Assembly (NCBI GenBank): GCA_001724355.1
Contig: MEEF01000136.1
Coordinates: forward strand, 1 to 33,078
Direction: 5' to 3'
DNA: 33,078 nucleotides
Origin: Mesorhizobium sp. SCN 65-20
GTDB taxonomy: Bacteria; Pseudomonadota; Alphaproteobacteria; Rhizobiales; Rhizobiaceae
Position numbers and translations under genes: made by a program. The notes beneath the pieces were generated by a model. It made no database searches and was not told the DNA's origin. It was given only the letters and a program-made list of their open reading frames with translations. Each line of letters starts with the position of its first letter. The stretch's first letter is position 1. Positions 7,710 to 15,068 of this stretch are shown here, piece by piece.

Positions 7710-9479
7710 ATGCTTGATACTGTTCGAAAAAACCCGCTTGGCAAGGGCCAAAATGGGTCAGTTGTCGCCCAGAATGGGGCGCTCAATCCGAGGTTGCTCG
7801 TTCTGCAAGCACGGCGTGTTTTCGTCACGACGCTGCTTTATGCAGCCCTGCTAAGCGCATGCATCAGCCTGCTGCAACTTACGATGCCCCTGTTCATGAT
7901 GCAGGTGTATGACCGCGTGCTGAATAGCCAAAGCATCGATTCGCTCACCGCGCTCACCGTTCTGGCGATCGGCGCCCTGCTGGTCTACGGCGTGCTCGAG
8001 TTCATCCGCGCCCTCTCGTTCCAGGCGATGGGCAGCGCCGTGACCCGGCGGCTGAACCTGCCGCTGCTTACGGCCGCTGTCCAAGCCTCCGTCGATCAGG
8101 GGGTGTCGCGCGCAACGCAGTCGCTGAGGGACCTGACCGAGTTGCGCGGCTTCCTCACCTCCCCGGCAGTCAGCGCCCCTCTCGATGCCGCCTGGTCGCC
8201 CATCTTTCTTGGCGCCCTGTATCTGCTGCACCCTGTGCTCGGCGTTCTCGGCACGATCTCGGTGGCGCTGCTGCTTTGCTGTGGTGTCGTCACGGACCTG
8301 CTCACGCGCCAGCTCATGAAGGAGGCAAACCAGGCCAACATAGAATCGGTGTCGAAGATCGGCGCGTCGCTCCGTCACGCGGAGGCGATCGAGGCCATGG
8401 GCATGCTGCCTGCGCTGGCGAGGCGGTGGCGATCAGCGCAGATGCATGCACTGGACCTTCTCGAAACCAGCGGGAACCGAAGCCGTGCGATGGCGTCGAT
8501 CACCCGCGCGCTCCGCTACATCATCCAGGTCGCGACCTTGGCCACAGGGGCCTTGCTGGTGCTCAAGCAGGAAGTCTCTCCAGGCGTCATGATGGCTTCA
8601 GGCATCCTTGTCGGCCGCCTTCTCCAACCGTTCGATTCCGTCATCGAGAACTGGCGGCAATGGGTTCTGGCGATCGCCGGATGGCGCCGGATCGAGACCG
8701 CACTCAACGAGGACCTTGCGGTGCGCCAGGCCATGCCCACGCCGCATTCGCAGGGCGACCTGATCGTCGACAAGCTGGTCTACGCTGCGCCGGGCATGGA
8801 CGTGCCGATCATCAAGGGCGTCTCCTTCTCGCTTTCACCCGGTGAGGTGCTGGGGCTGGTCGGCCCCTCCGCCGCCGGCAAATCCACTCTGGCACGGCTG
8901 CTCGTCGGCATCCTGAAGCCGACGTCGGGAGGCATCTTCCTGGACGGCAACAATGTCTTTCTCTGGGAACGCTCCTCCTTTGGATGCGTCACCGGCTACC
9001 TTCCGCAATCGATCTCGCTTCTCGAGGGAACGATCCGGGACAACATCGCCCGTATGGACGACAGCGACCCGCACAGGGTTCTCGAAGCCGCACGTCAGGC
9101 CGATGTCCACGACATGATCGGGCGTCTTCCACTGGGCTACGACACGCCGGTCGGCGACGGACACCTGACACTGTCGGGTGGGCAGAGGCAGCGTATCGCG
9201 CTTGCCCGCTGCCTCTACGGCCGCCCCCGGCTGATCGTGCTTGATGAGCCGAACGCCAATCTCGATGCGGTCGGCGAGCGTGCGCTCATCCGCGCCATCG
9301 AAAAGGCTCGCGCCGACGGCGCCATCGTCGTGATGATCGCCCACCGGCCGACCATCATGGAGGTCGCCGACAAGCTGCTCATCCTGGAGAACGGCCGCAT
9401 CACGCAGTTCGGTCCACGCACCGACGTGGTCGCCTCGATGACGTCCGGCCAATCGTCGCGCGAGGTGGTGGCATCATGA
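7710..9479 (+). CDS. wgdA: Type I secretion ABC transporter (PrtD-like), wgdA/expD1-like
   Basis: The 589-aa inner-membrane half-transporter powers export through a type I secretion system. Residues about 35-320 form the transmembrane domain, starting with TTLLYAALLSACISLLQLTMPLFMMQVYDRVL, a signature of PrtD-type exporters. The nucleotide-binding domain has Walker A GPSAAGKST (about 385-393), signature LSGGQRQRIALAR (from 488), Walker B LIVLDEPNANLD (from about 508) and the H-loop IAHRP. There is no C39 peptidase-like domain. The ATG at 7710 follows a weak CCAGG. It overlaps the fusion-protein gene by four bases (ATGA). The likely cargo is the RTX protein encoded at 11249, as ExpD1/ExpD2 are associated with ExpE1 in S. 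meliloti. Confidence 0.88.
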   Translation: MLDTVRKNPLGKGQNGSVVAQNGALNPRLLVLQARRVFVTTLLYAALLSACISLLQLTMPLFMMQVYDRVLNSQSIDSLTALTVLAIGALLVYGVLEFIRALSFQAMGSAVTRRLNLPLLTAAVQASVDQGVSRATQSLRDLTELRGFLTSPAVSAPLDAAWSPIFLGALYLLHPVLGVLGTISVALLLCCGVVTDLLTRQLMKEANQANIESVSKIGASLRHAEAIEAMGMLPALARRWRSAQMHALDLLETSGNRSRAMASITRALRYIIQVATLATGALLVLKQEVSPGVMMASGILVGRLLQPFDSVIENWRQWVLAIAGWRRIETALNEDLAVRQAMPTPHSQGDLIVDKLVYAAPGMDVPIIKGVSFSLSPGEVLGLVGPSAAGKSTLARLLVGILKPTSGGIFLDGNNVFLWERSSFGCVTGYLPQSISLLEGTIRDNIARMDDSDPHRVLEAARQADVHDMIGRLPLGYDTPVGDGHLTLSGGQRQRIALARCLYGRPRLIVLDEPNANLDAVGERALIRAIEKARADGAIVVMIAHRPTIMEVADKLLILENGRITQFGPRTDVVASMTSGQSSREVVAS

Positions 9480-10900
9480 TGCACAAGTCGAAGCCGTCGG
9501 AGCGCACCGATGTCGCTCCGGCCCACCAGCCGAGCCTCCCGAAACATTCAATTCGAGCGGAACAACAGAATCCGCTCCCGCCTACTGCCTTGGAGCTGGA
9601 ACTGGCGGAAGGCCACGCCCGCTCGCCGCTCCGGCGTCTCGTCATCGCCGGCCTGACGACCATCCTGCTGTCGTTCGGCGGATTTCTCGGCTGGGGCTTC
9701 CTGACAGAACTCGACAGCGCTTCGGTGGCCGCCGGCACGATCATCGTCGATTCCAAACGCAAGACGGTCAGCCATTTCGAGGGCGGCATCCTGAGCCGCC
9801 TGCTGGTGCAGGAGGGCGACCAGGTCGCCGCCGGACAGCCATTGATCAGGCTTGAGGACACGCGCGCCCGCGCCGACCTGCAGGCGCTGGAAAGCCGGCG
9901 CGTGGGCCTGATCGCGAAGCTTGCGCGCCTCAGGGCCGAACAGACCGGCACTGAGGAGATAGGCTTCCCCGCAGAACTCGGCGGAACCGGCGAGGCCGCG
10001 GCCCATGACGCCATGACGGCTGAACGAGCATTCTTCGAAAAGAGGCGGGAATCCAAGGCGGGGCGAAGCGGGATACAGCGCACGACGATCGAGGAATATT
10101 CCGAGCGGTCGAAGTTCCTGACCATCCAGATCGAGGCCACCGACCGCCAGATCGCCCTCATCGACGAACAGCGCTCGGCCATCGCAACCCTGGTCGAGAA
10201 GGGATTTGCCCAGCGCTCCAAGCTCATCGAAATCGAGGCAAGGCTGAGCGAACTCGCGGCCTCGCGCGGCGAACTCGCCGGCCAGCAGGCCCAGGCGGAG
10301 AAGGCCAAGGCGGGCAGCGAACTCGCGCTGATAGGCATCGACAGCGACTTCCAGTCGGAGATCGCCGGCGAAATCACCACGGCTCGCCTCGAGCTCGCGG
10401 ATGCAGAGGAAAGGATCATTGCCGCGAAAGACGTGCTGCGCCGCCTCGAGATCCGCTCCCCACAGGCCGGCATCGTGACCAACATCGCCGTACGCACGCC
10501 GGGAAGCGCAGTGTCCCCCGGCCAGCCGCTGCTCGACATCGTGCCGGAAAGCGAACCACTGCTCGTCGAGATGAACCTGAGCACGCGCGATATCGACAGC
10601 GTCGCGGTCGGCTCCCGGACGCAGATCCGGCTGACGGCGTATAACCAGCGCTCGCACCTGCCATTGTCGGGCACCATCACCTACGTCGCCGCCGACCAGT
10701 CGCTGGATGAAAAATCGAACGTGGCCTATTTCGTCGCGCGGGCGCAGATCGATCCGGCTTCGATGGCCGCAAATCCGGACATGCGCCTCTATCCCGGGAT
10801 GCCGGCGGAAGTGCTCATCGTGCACAAGGCACGCCGGGCGATCGACTACCTGATCTCTCCGGTCACCGACAGTTTCAACCGCGCTCTGAGAGAAGACTGA
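9476..10900 (+). CDS. wgdB: Type I secretion membrane fusion protein (HlyD/PrtE family), wgdB/expD2-like
   Basis: The 474-aa periplasmic adaptor has a cytoplasmic N-terminus, a single membrane helix (about residues 55-77, LVIAGLTTILLSFGGFLGWGFL), then a lipoyl-like half-motif (SHFEGGILSRLLVQEGDQV). A long coiled-coil hairpin follows (residues about 130-330, rich in E, A, L, R), then the second lipoyl half (RSPQAGIVTNIAVRTPG) and a beta-barrel domain. It connects the ABC transporter to an outer-membrane TolC-type channel, which is not encoded here. The ATGA overlap with the transporter gene indicates coupled translation. The length is standard for the family. Confidence 0.88.
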   Translation: MMHKSKPSERTDVAPAHQPSLPKHSIRAEQQNPLPPTALELELAEGHARSPLRRLVIAGLTTILLSFGGFLGWGFLTELDSASVAAGTIIVDSKRKTVSHFEGGILSRLLVQEGDQVAAGQPLIRLEDTRARADLQALESRRVGLIAKLARLRAEQTGTEEIGFPAELGGTGEAAAHDAMTAERAFFEKRRESKAGRSGIQRTTIEEYSERSKFLTIQIEATDRQIALIDEQRSAIATLVEKGFAQRSKLIEIEARLSELAASRGELAGQQAQAEKAKAGSELALIGIDSDFQSEIAGEITTARLELADAEERIIAAKDVLRRLEIRSPQAGIVTNIAVRTPGSAVSPGQPLLDIVPESEPLLVEMNLSTRDIDSVAVGSRTQIRLTAYNQRSHLPLSGTITYVAADQSLDEKSNVAYFVARAQIDPASMAANPDMRLYPGMPAEVLIVHKARRAIDYLISPVTDSFNRALRED

Positions 10901-10903
10901 ACG

Positions 10904-10928
10904 CTTCCTCGGGCACAGCCCGAGGAAG
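10904..10928 (+). terminator. Hairpin after the wgdAB-like operon
   Basis: CTTCCTCGGGC (10904-10914) and GCCCGAGGAAG (10918-10928) form a perfect 11-bp stem with an ACA loop, three bases after the stop of the fusion-protein gene. It lacks a following U-run. It probably ends or attenuates the wgdAB transcript before the separately regulated RTX gene. Confidence 0.65.
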
Positions 10929-11248
10929 GCCCGACCGGGAACCTTGTTTACAATCCGGGCAGTCGGCGGCTCGATGCTTGTGCCCGACGGCCGCCCGTCG
11001 AGCCCGAATAAACTATTTCAAAATTTGAAACGCTTTGTTCACAGTATAAAAGCATCGTATCAGCAATCTTATTTCATTATTCTTTCGAAATGTAGATACA
11101 ACGAATCTGTAACAAATATTTCATACAATAAATCGGCATTTGCACCCTACAGTATATTGCACATCTCTTCTTTTTCACTACAAAGTGGCGCTGCGTAATT
11201 CTCGGCTACCGATGAGGCGCGCGTTCAAACGAGGAAGAGGTGAAGCAG
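10929..11248 (+). other. Non-coding promoter region upstream of the RTX gene
   Basis: About 320 bases without a convincing gene. The stretch 11010-11190 is strongly AT-rich compared with its GC-rich flanks, and it carries the third regulator-like dyad at its left edge. An 84-codon open frame here (10944-11198) has no ribosome site and an unprotein-like composition. The length and AT content suggest a complex promoter for a highly expressed secreted protein and the downstream wge operon. Confidence 0.55.
11016..11030. promoter_or_regulatory. Putative MarR-family operator, site 3 (RTX/wge operon)
   Basis: TTTCAAAATTTGAAA: 6-bp arms TTTCAA/TTGAAA around AAT. It shares TTCAAAAnTTGAA and the same three-base spacer with sites 1 and 2 but is shorter and imperfect relative to them (A replaces the outer C/G of each half-site). 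It is located about 220 bases upstream of the RTX start. It may be a lower-affinity site of the same regulator. Confidence 0.55.
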
Positions 11249-11908
11249 ATGGCCACATTGGAAGGCGGCGCATATGACGACGTCCTGTTTGGCACCCGCT
11301 TTGACGACGTCATTCGCGCTCTCGGCGGCGATGACTACGTCAGCGGAGGCAACGGCGACGACATCATCATTGGGAACGGCGGCGACGACTTGCTGTTCGG
11401 CGACAATGGAAACGACACCCTGTTCGGCGGCGACGGCCAGGACGCCCTCTATGGCGGCAACGGCAATGACGTCCTGAACGGCGGCCCCGGCGACGACCTG
11501 CTGTTCGGCGAAAATGGCAACGACATCCTTCGGGGCGGCGATGGCAGCGACTACCTCATGGGCGGCCGCGGCAACGACATTCTCCTGGGCGGCGCCGGCA
11601 ACGACATCATCGACGGCGGCAAGGGCAACGACATCCTGGTCGGCGGCCAGGGCAGCGACCTCTTCGTCTTCGACGGCGGCGGCGGAAACGACGTCATCCT
11701 CGACTTCACGCCCGGCGAGGACCTGCTGCAGATTTCGAAGGACATCAACGGCCTCGATATCTCGTCCCCGGAAGACCTGGCTTCGCGCATCACCCAGGTC
11801 GGCGGCAATGTCGTGATCGATCTCGGCCATGGCGACACGCTCACGCTGGTGGACGTCGACGCCAAGGATATTCAGGCCAACCCGGAAAGCTATTTCACGG
11901 TGCATTGA
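11249..11908 (+). CDS. wgeA: Secreted RTX calcium-binding protein, wgeA/expE1-like
   Basis: The 219-aa protein is almost entirely a calcium-binding beta-roll. Fifteen consecutive nonapeptides run without a break from residue 6 to 140 (for example GGNGNDVLN, GGRGNDILL). A typical RTX C-terminal region follows (DVILDFTPGEDLLQIS and VDLGHGDTLTLVDVD-like strands) that would carry the uncleaved type I secretion signal. There is no Sec signal peptide. I prefer the ATG at 11249, eight bases after GAGGAAGAGG, over the GTG at 11240. It lies directly downstream of its presumed exporter and upstream of the wge operon, like ExpE1/WgeA of S. meliloti, which is tied to galactoglucan export. It probably acts outside the cell, folding when it meets calcium. 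A hairpin follows the stop. Confidence 0.87.
   Translation: MATLEGGAYDDVLFGTRFDDVIRALGGDDYVSGGNGDDIIIGNGGDDLLFGDNGNDTLFGGDGQDALYGGNGNDVLNGGPGDDLLFGENGNDILRGGDGSDYLMGGRGNDILLGGAGNDIIDGGKGNDILVGGQGSDLFVFDGGGGNDVILDFTPGEDLLQISKDINGLDISSPEDLASRITQVGGNVVIDLGHGDTLTLVDVDAKDIQANPESYFTVH
11264..11668 (+). repeat. Fifteen tandem 27-base RTX units
   Basis: The DNA coding residues 6-140 of the RTX protein is a tandem array of fifteen 27-base units built around GGC-GGC-nnn-GGC-AAC-GAC codons. The repeats are diverged at wobble positions, so the array is old rather than freshly duplicated. Confidence 0.85.
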
Positions 11909-11915
11909 GCCTGAG

Positions 11916-11951
11916 ACGGCGCGCCCTGCCCCACTCCCCGGGGCGCGCCGT
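11916..11951 (+). terminator. Hairpin between wgeA-like and wgeB-like genes
   Basis: ACGGCGCGCCC (11916-11926) pairs perfectly with GGGCGCGCCGT (11941-11951) around a 14-base loop, eight bases after the RTX stop. It is followed by ATTCCCCTT rather than a U-run. It probably protects the RTX mRNA end and lets only part of transcription enter the glycosyltransferase genes. Confidence 0.6.
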
Positions 11952-11983
11952 ATTCCCCTTCAACCGAACCAAAGAGCTAACGC

Positions 11984-14227
11984 GTGACGCCCGACCGTTC
12001 GACGGACTTCGGCGACGGTTCCAGCGTTGCAAGGGCCTTCCGGCTTTGCTCGGACGTGGCCGTCGTGATCTGGAGCATCCCCCAGCAACTGCCGGCCTCG
12101 GGCAAGCTTTTCCTGTCCACCCAACGGCAGGCGGTCCCGCTCGTCAGCATGTTGCTGCCGACGGCCGATCGAGGGCGGTGCATGCTCTGGGCGATGCGGC
12201 CCGGCGACGAAGTGCAAGACGTACAGATTTGCGCAGCTGACGGAAGCGCGTTGCAGTCGCTCGCGCTCCAGCCAGCCGCAAGGCTTCCGCTTCTCGATGT
12301 GGAGTATCTCCTGGAGAGCCTCTCGCCCGACGGCAGCATCAAGTTCCTGAACACTCTCCTGACCGTCTGGCGAAGCGCGTTCCGCCTGTCCCGCGACGAG
12401 CTTTTCGCAGGCGTCGTCGAAGACGCAGTGCAGGCGCTGGTGCCCGCGCCGCGGCCTGCGAACTCTGTTACCCAGATAACCCCGGGCCGTTTCCTGATCC
12501 AAACCGACGTCAGCCCCGATCTGGGCGAGATCGGCAGCCTCTATGCCATCGGCGCCAACTCGGTCGTGCCGTTGACTTCACAATTTGTCGTAGGCAACGG
12601 TTCGGAGCGCGGTCGGCAGTCCTGCCATTTCATTCTCGAATCGCGGCAACCGGCGCAACCGCAGCACCTTGTCTTCCTTGGCAAGAAAGGCATCGCGGCC
12701 CGGTACCTGCCGAACTGCAATCCGCGCTATCCGGGTCTCCAGAAATGGTGGGCGGAAGAGCAGCGAGACGCGGGCTTGCGTGAATTCGTCTTGCGGCAAC
12801 TGTCCAGCCTGTCGCCCAGCGGCGCGGCGACCGCGATCGACCTCCAGCTGCGACCACCGCAGACCGCGCAAAGGGTCGCAAAGTCGGCAATGCATGCTGC
12901 TGCCGAGATCGACTTGGCGATCTCGCTGCAGGGCGGCCTGCTTGCCGGCGGCTGGACCGACGATCCCGTCTCCACACTCGCCGGCATCGACTACCTGAAA
13001 GAGGACGGCACGGCCTTGCCGCTCGACGGCAACTGGTATCAGTTCCCGGCCTGGGGACAGGAAGCCAAGACCAATTCCAAGACCAGCGTGACCGGTTTCG
13101 TCGCCTGGCTTCCGCTCGACGAGCCGCTGGGTCCGTTGCTGCAGCCGCGGTTCCAGCTGCGCCTCAACTCGGGCGCCGTAAAACCGCTGGTGCCGAAGCC
13201 GCAGCCCTTCGAACCCGTCGCGCAGCGCAACCGCATCCTGCGCGCCGTTACCCCGCAGCATGCAACGGATGCAGCGTTCCGCACCATTCTCGCTCCCGCC
13301 TTGCAAGACGTCGAAAAGACGCTCGGCAAGACGGTAGAAGTCGATCACGTCAAGGACTATGGCCGCGCCCATCCGGCCCCCCTCGTCTCGATCGTGGTGC
13401 CGCTCTATCGGGTTCTCGACTTCCTGCGCTTCCAGCTGTCCGGAATGGCGACCGATCCCTGGCTCGCGGAGAATTCGGAGATCATCTACGTCCTGGATTC
13501 GCCCGAGATCGAGGATGAGACGAAACACCTGCTGGGCGGGCTGCATATCCTGCACGGCCTGCGGATGAAACTCGTGGTGATGAACCGCAACGGCGGTTAT
13601 GCCCGGGCCTGCAATGCCGGCGCGCGTTTTGCGAACGGCTCGGTCCTCGTGATGCTCAACTCCGACGTGGTGCCGCGCGAGCCGGGCTGGCTGCAGTTGC
13701 TGACACAGCCGCTTCTCGAACGGGAGGAACTCGGCGCCATCGGCCCGAAGCTGCTCTTCGAGGACGGTTCGCTGCAGCATGCGGGGCTGTATTTCGCCCG
13801 CGACCGGCACGGCATCTGGCTCAACCATCATTTCCACAAGGGCATGCCCGGCCGCTATCCGCCGGCGCAGCTTGCCCGCCACGTACCCGGCGTCACCGGC
13901 GCCTGCCTGGTGACGCGCAGGGAGACCTACGACCGCGTCGGTGGCTACACGGAGGACTATGTCATCGGCGACTACGAAGATAGCGACCTCTGCCTGAAGA
14001 TCCGGCAGCTGGGTCTCCAGATCGCCTATGAGCCCGCCGCCTGCCTCTACCATTTCGAGCGCCGCTCGATCCAGCGCAGCAGCGACTACATGCGCGGCGT
14101 CGCCAGCCAATACAACGCGTGGCTGCATACCCAACGCTGGAACGACGACATTGCCAAGCTGATGGCCGCATCTGCTGCCGGCAGTGCGGACGGTCTCGCC
14201 CACGCAGCAGAGAGGAACGCCGCATGA
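11984..14227 (+). CDS. wgeB: GT2 glycosyltransferase with long N-terminal region, wgeB/expE2-like
   Basis: The 747-aa protein has about 460 N-terminal residues of unrecognised, probably beta-rich sequence followed by a GT2 (GT-A) domain, residues about 465-710. The GT2 domain starts PLVSIVVPLYR, contains NRNGGYARACNAGA, then the metal-binding motif LNSDVVPREPGW (D561), the acceptor loop VPGVTGACLVTRRETYDRVGG and the catalytic-base region GDYEDSDLC (E665-D668). It likely transfers one sugar to the growing exopolysaccharide at the inner membrane. The start is GTG at 11984, with AAAGAG seven bases upstream. It overlaps the methyltransferase start by four bases. Its place after the RTX gene matches expE2/wgeB. 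Confidence 0.8.
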   Translation: MTPDRSTDFGDGSSVARAFRLCSDVAVVIWSIPQQLPASGKLFLSTQRQAVPLVSMLLPTADRGRCMLWAMRPGDEVQDVQICAADGSALQSLALQPAARLPLLDVEYLLESLSPDGSIKFLNTLLTVWRSAFRLSRDELFAGVVEDAVQALVPAPRPANSVTQITPGRFLIQTDVSPDLGEIGSLYAIGANSVVPLTSQFVVGNGSERGRQSCHFILESRQPAQPQHLVFLGKKGIAARYLPNCNPRYPGLQKWWAEEQRDAGLREFVLRQLSSLSPSGAATAIDLQLRPPQTAQRVAKSAMHAAAEIDLAISLQGGLLAGGWTDDPVSTLAGIDYLKEDGTALPLDGNWYQFPAWGQEAKTNSKTSVTGFVAWLPLDEPLGPLLQPRFQLRLNSGAVKPLVPKPQPFEPVAQRNRILRAVTPQHATDAAFRTILAPALQDVEKTLGKTVEVDHVKDYGRAHPAPLVSIVVPLYRVLDFLRFQLSGMATDPWLAENSEIIYVLDSPEIEDETKHLLGGLHILHGLRMKLVVMNRNGGYARACNAGARFANGSVLVMLNSDVVPREPGWLQLLTQPLLEREELGAIGPKLLFEDGSLQHAGLYFARDRHGIWLNHHFHKGMPGRYPPAQLARHVPGVTGACLVTRRETYDRVGGYTEDYVIGDYEDSDLCLKIRQLGLQIAYEPAACLYHFERRSIQRSSDYMRGVASQYNAWLHTQRWNDDIAKLMAASAAGSADGLAHAAERNAA

Positions 14228-15066
14228 GCGAAGCAGCCATCCGACACGAGCCAGCGCCGGAGATGACGCCAGTTCAGGACGACCATATCCGCTGGCTGCA
14301 GGAGGCAGTTTCGCGCAACCGCTACCTGCCGCAACCGCAGGCGAACAACGTCTTCGTCGGCGACGGCGACTTCAAAGCCGTCGGCGCGGAGTTTCTTGGC
14401 CATTTCATCCGAATGGGAGGCCTCAGGCCGGAGCATCGCGTGCTCGACATCGGCTGCGGGATCGGCCGGATGGCCGTGCCGCTGACCCAGTACCTCGACT
14501 TCGAAAAGGGCCACTACAACGGGCTGGATCCGGTTGAAGGCGGCATCGCCTGGTGCCGGCGTTTCATTACGCCTGCCTATCCCAACTTCAATTTCCAGCG
14601 GCTCGACATCGCGCACAATCTCTACAATCCGCAGGGCAAGATCAGCGGCGAGGCCCTGAGGCTGCCCTATCCAGATCGGCAGTTCGATTTCGTGATCATG
14701 ACGTCGGTGGTCACGCACCTGCCACCGGACGAGGTCCTGGTTCATCTGAGCGAAGTTGCCAGGCTGCTCAAGCCGGGCGGGCGACTGTTCATGACCGCCT
14801 TCGTCATCGACCAACTTGCCGCCGAAAACGCGTCCGGCAGGCGCGATGCCAGACTTGCCTTCGCGCGCGATGGCAACGGGCCCTGCTGGTTCGTCCCGGA
14901 CATGCCTCGGCTTGCGGCTGTCGGGTTCGATGATGGCTTTCTGGACCGGGCACTGGAAAAGGCCGGACTTCAGGTCGCCGTCAAATCCCTCGGTCACTGG
15001 AGAGGCCAGGATGCGGATCACTATCAGGACATCTATGTGGCCGAATACCGGGGAGCCCAGCGGTAA
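14224..15066 (+). CDS. SAM-dependent class I methyltransferase, wgeC/expE3-like
   Basis: The 280-aa protein has a Rossmann methyltransferase core: glycine-rich SAM loop VLDIGCGIGRM (residues 73-83), an acidic strand-end GLDPVEGGI, DFVIMTSVVTHLPPDE (motif for the post-strand-4 helix) and LLKPGGRLFMTAFV. The substrate is probably a sugar, nucleotide sugar or glycolipid of the exopolysaccharide. An in-frame ATG at 14119 exists, but the ATG at 14224 with AGAGAGGA upstream and the ATGA overlap is clearly better. It corresponds by position to expE3 of S. meliloti. Whether it methylates the polymer is unproven. Confidence 0.8.
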   Translation: MSEAAIRHEPAPEMTPVQDDHIRWLQEAVSRNRYLPQPQANNVFVGDGDFKAVGAEFLGHFIRMGGLRPEHRVLDIGCGIGRMAVPLTQYLDFEKGHYNGLDPVEGGIAWCRRFITPAYPNFNFQRLDIAHNLYNPQGKISGEALRLPYPDRQFDFVIMTSVVTHLPPDEVLVHLSEVARLLKPGGRLFMTAFVIDQLAAENASGRRDARLAFARDGNGPCWFVPDMPRLAAVGFDDGFLDRALEKAGLQVAVKSLGHWRGQDADHYQDIYVAEYRGAQR

Positions 15067-15068
15067 GC

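Noticed and set aside
10944-11198. 84-codon ORF upstream of the RTX gene
   Set aside because: Lies in an AT-rich promoter island, has no ribosome site, and its peptide (S, I, Y, N-rich) resembles no protein.
11264-11668. Regular 27-base repeats considered as a CRISPR array
   Set aside because: The units are contiguous, coding, diverged at wobble positions, and without unique spacers; they are RTX nonapeptides.
11225-11905. 226-codon minus-strand frame rich in V and A repeats
   Set aside because: The regular pattern (DVVAAAA-like) is only the complement of the tandem RTX codons.
12578-14203. 541-codon open frame on the minus strand
   Set aside because: Antisense shadow of the GT2 gene; low-complexity composition and no ribosome site.
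14119-14223. Longer start for the methyltransferase
   Set aside because: It would overlap the GT2 gene by over 100 bases. The ATG at 14224 has the ribosome site and ATGA coupling.
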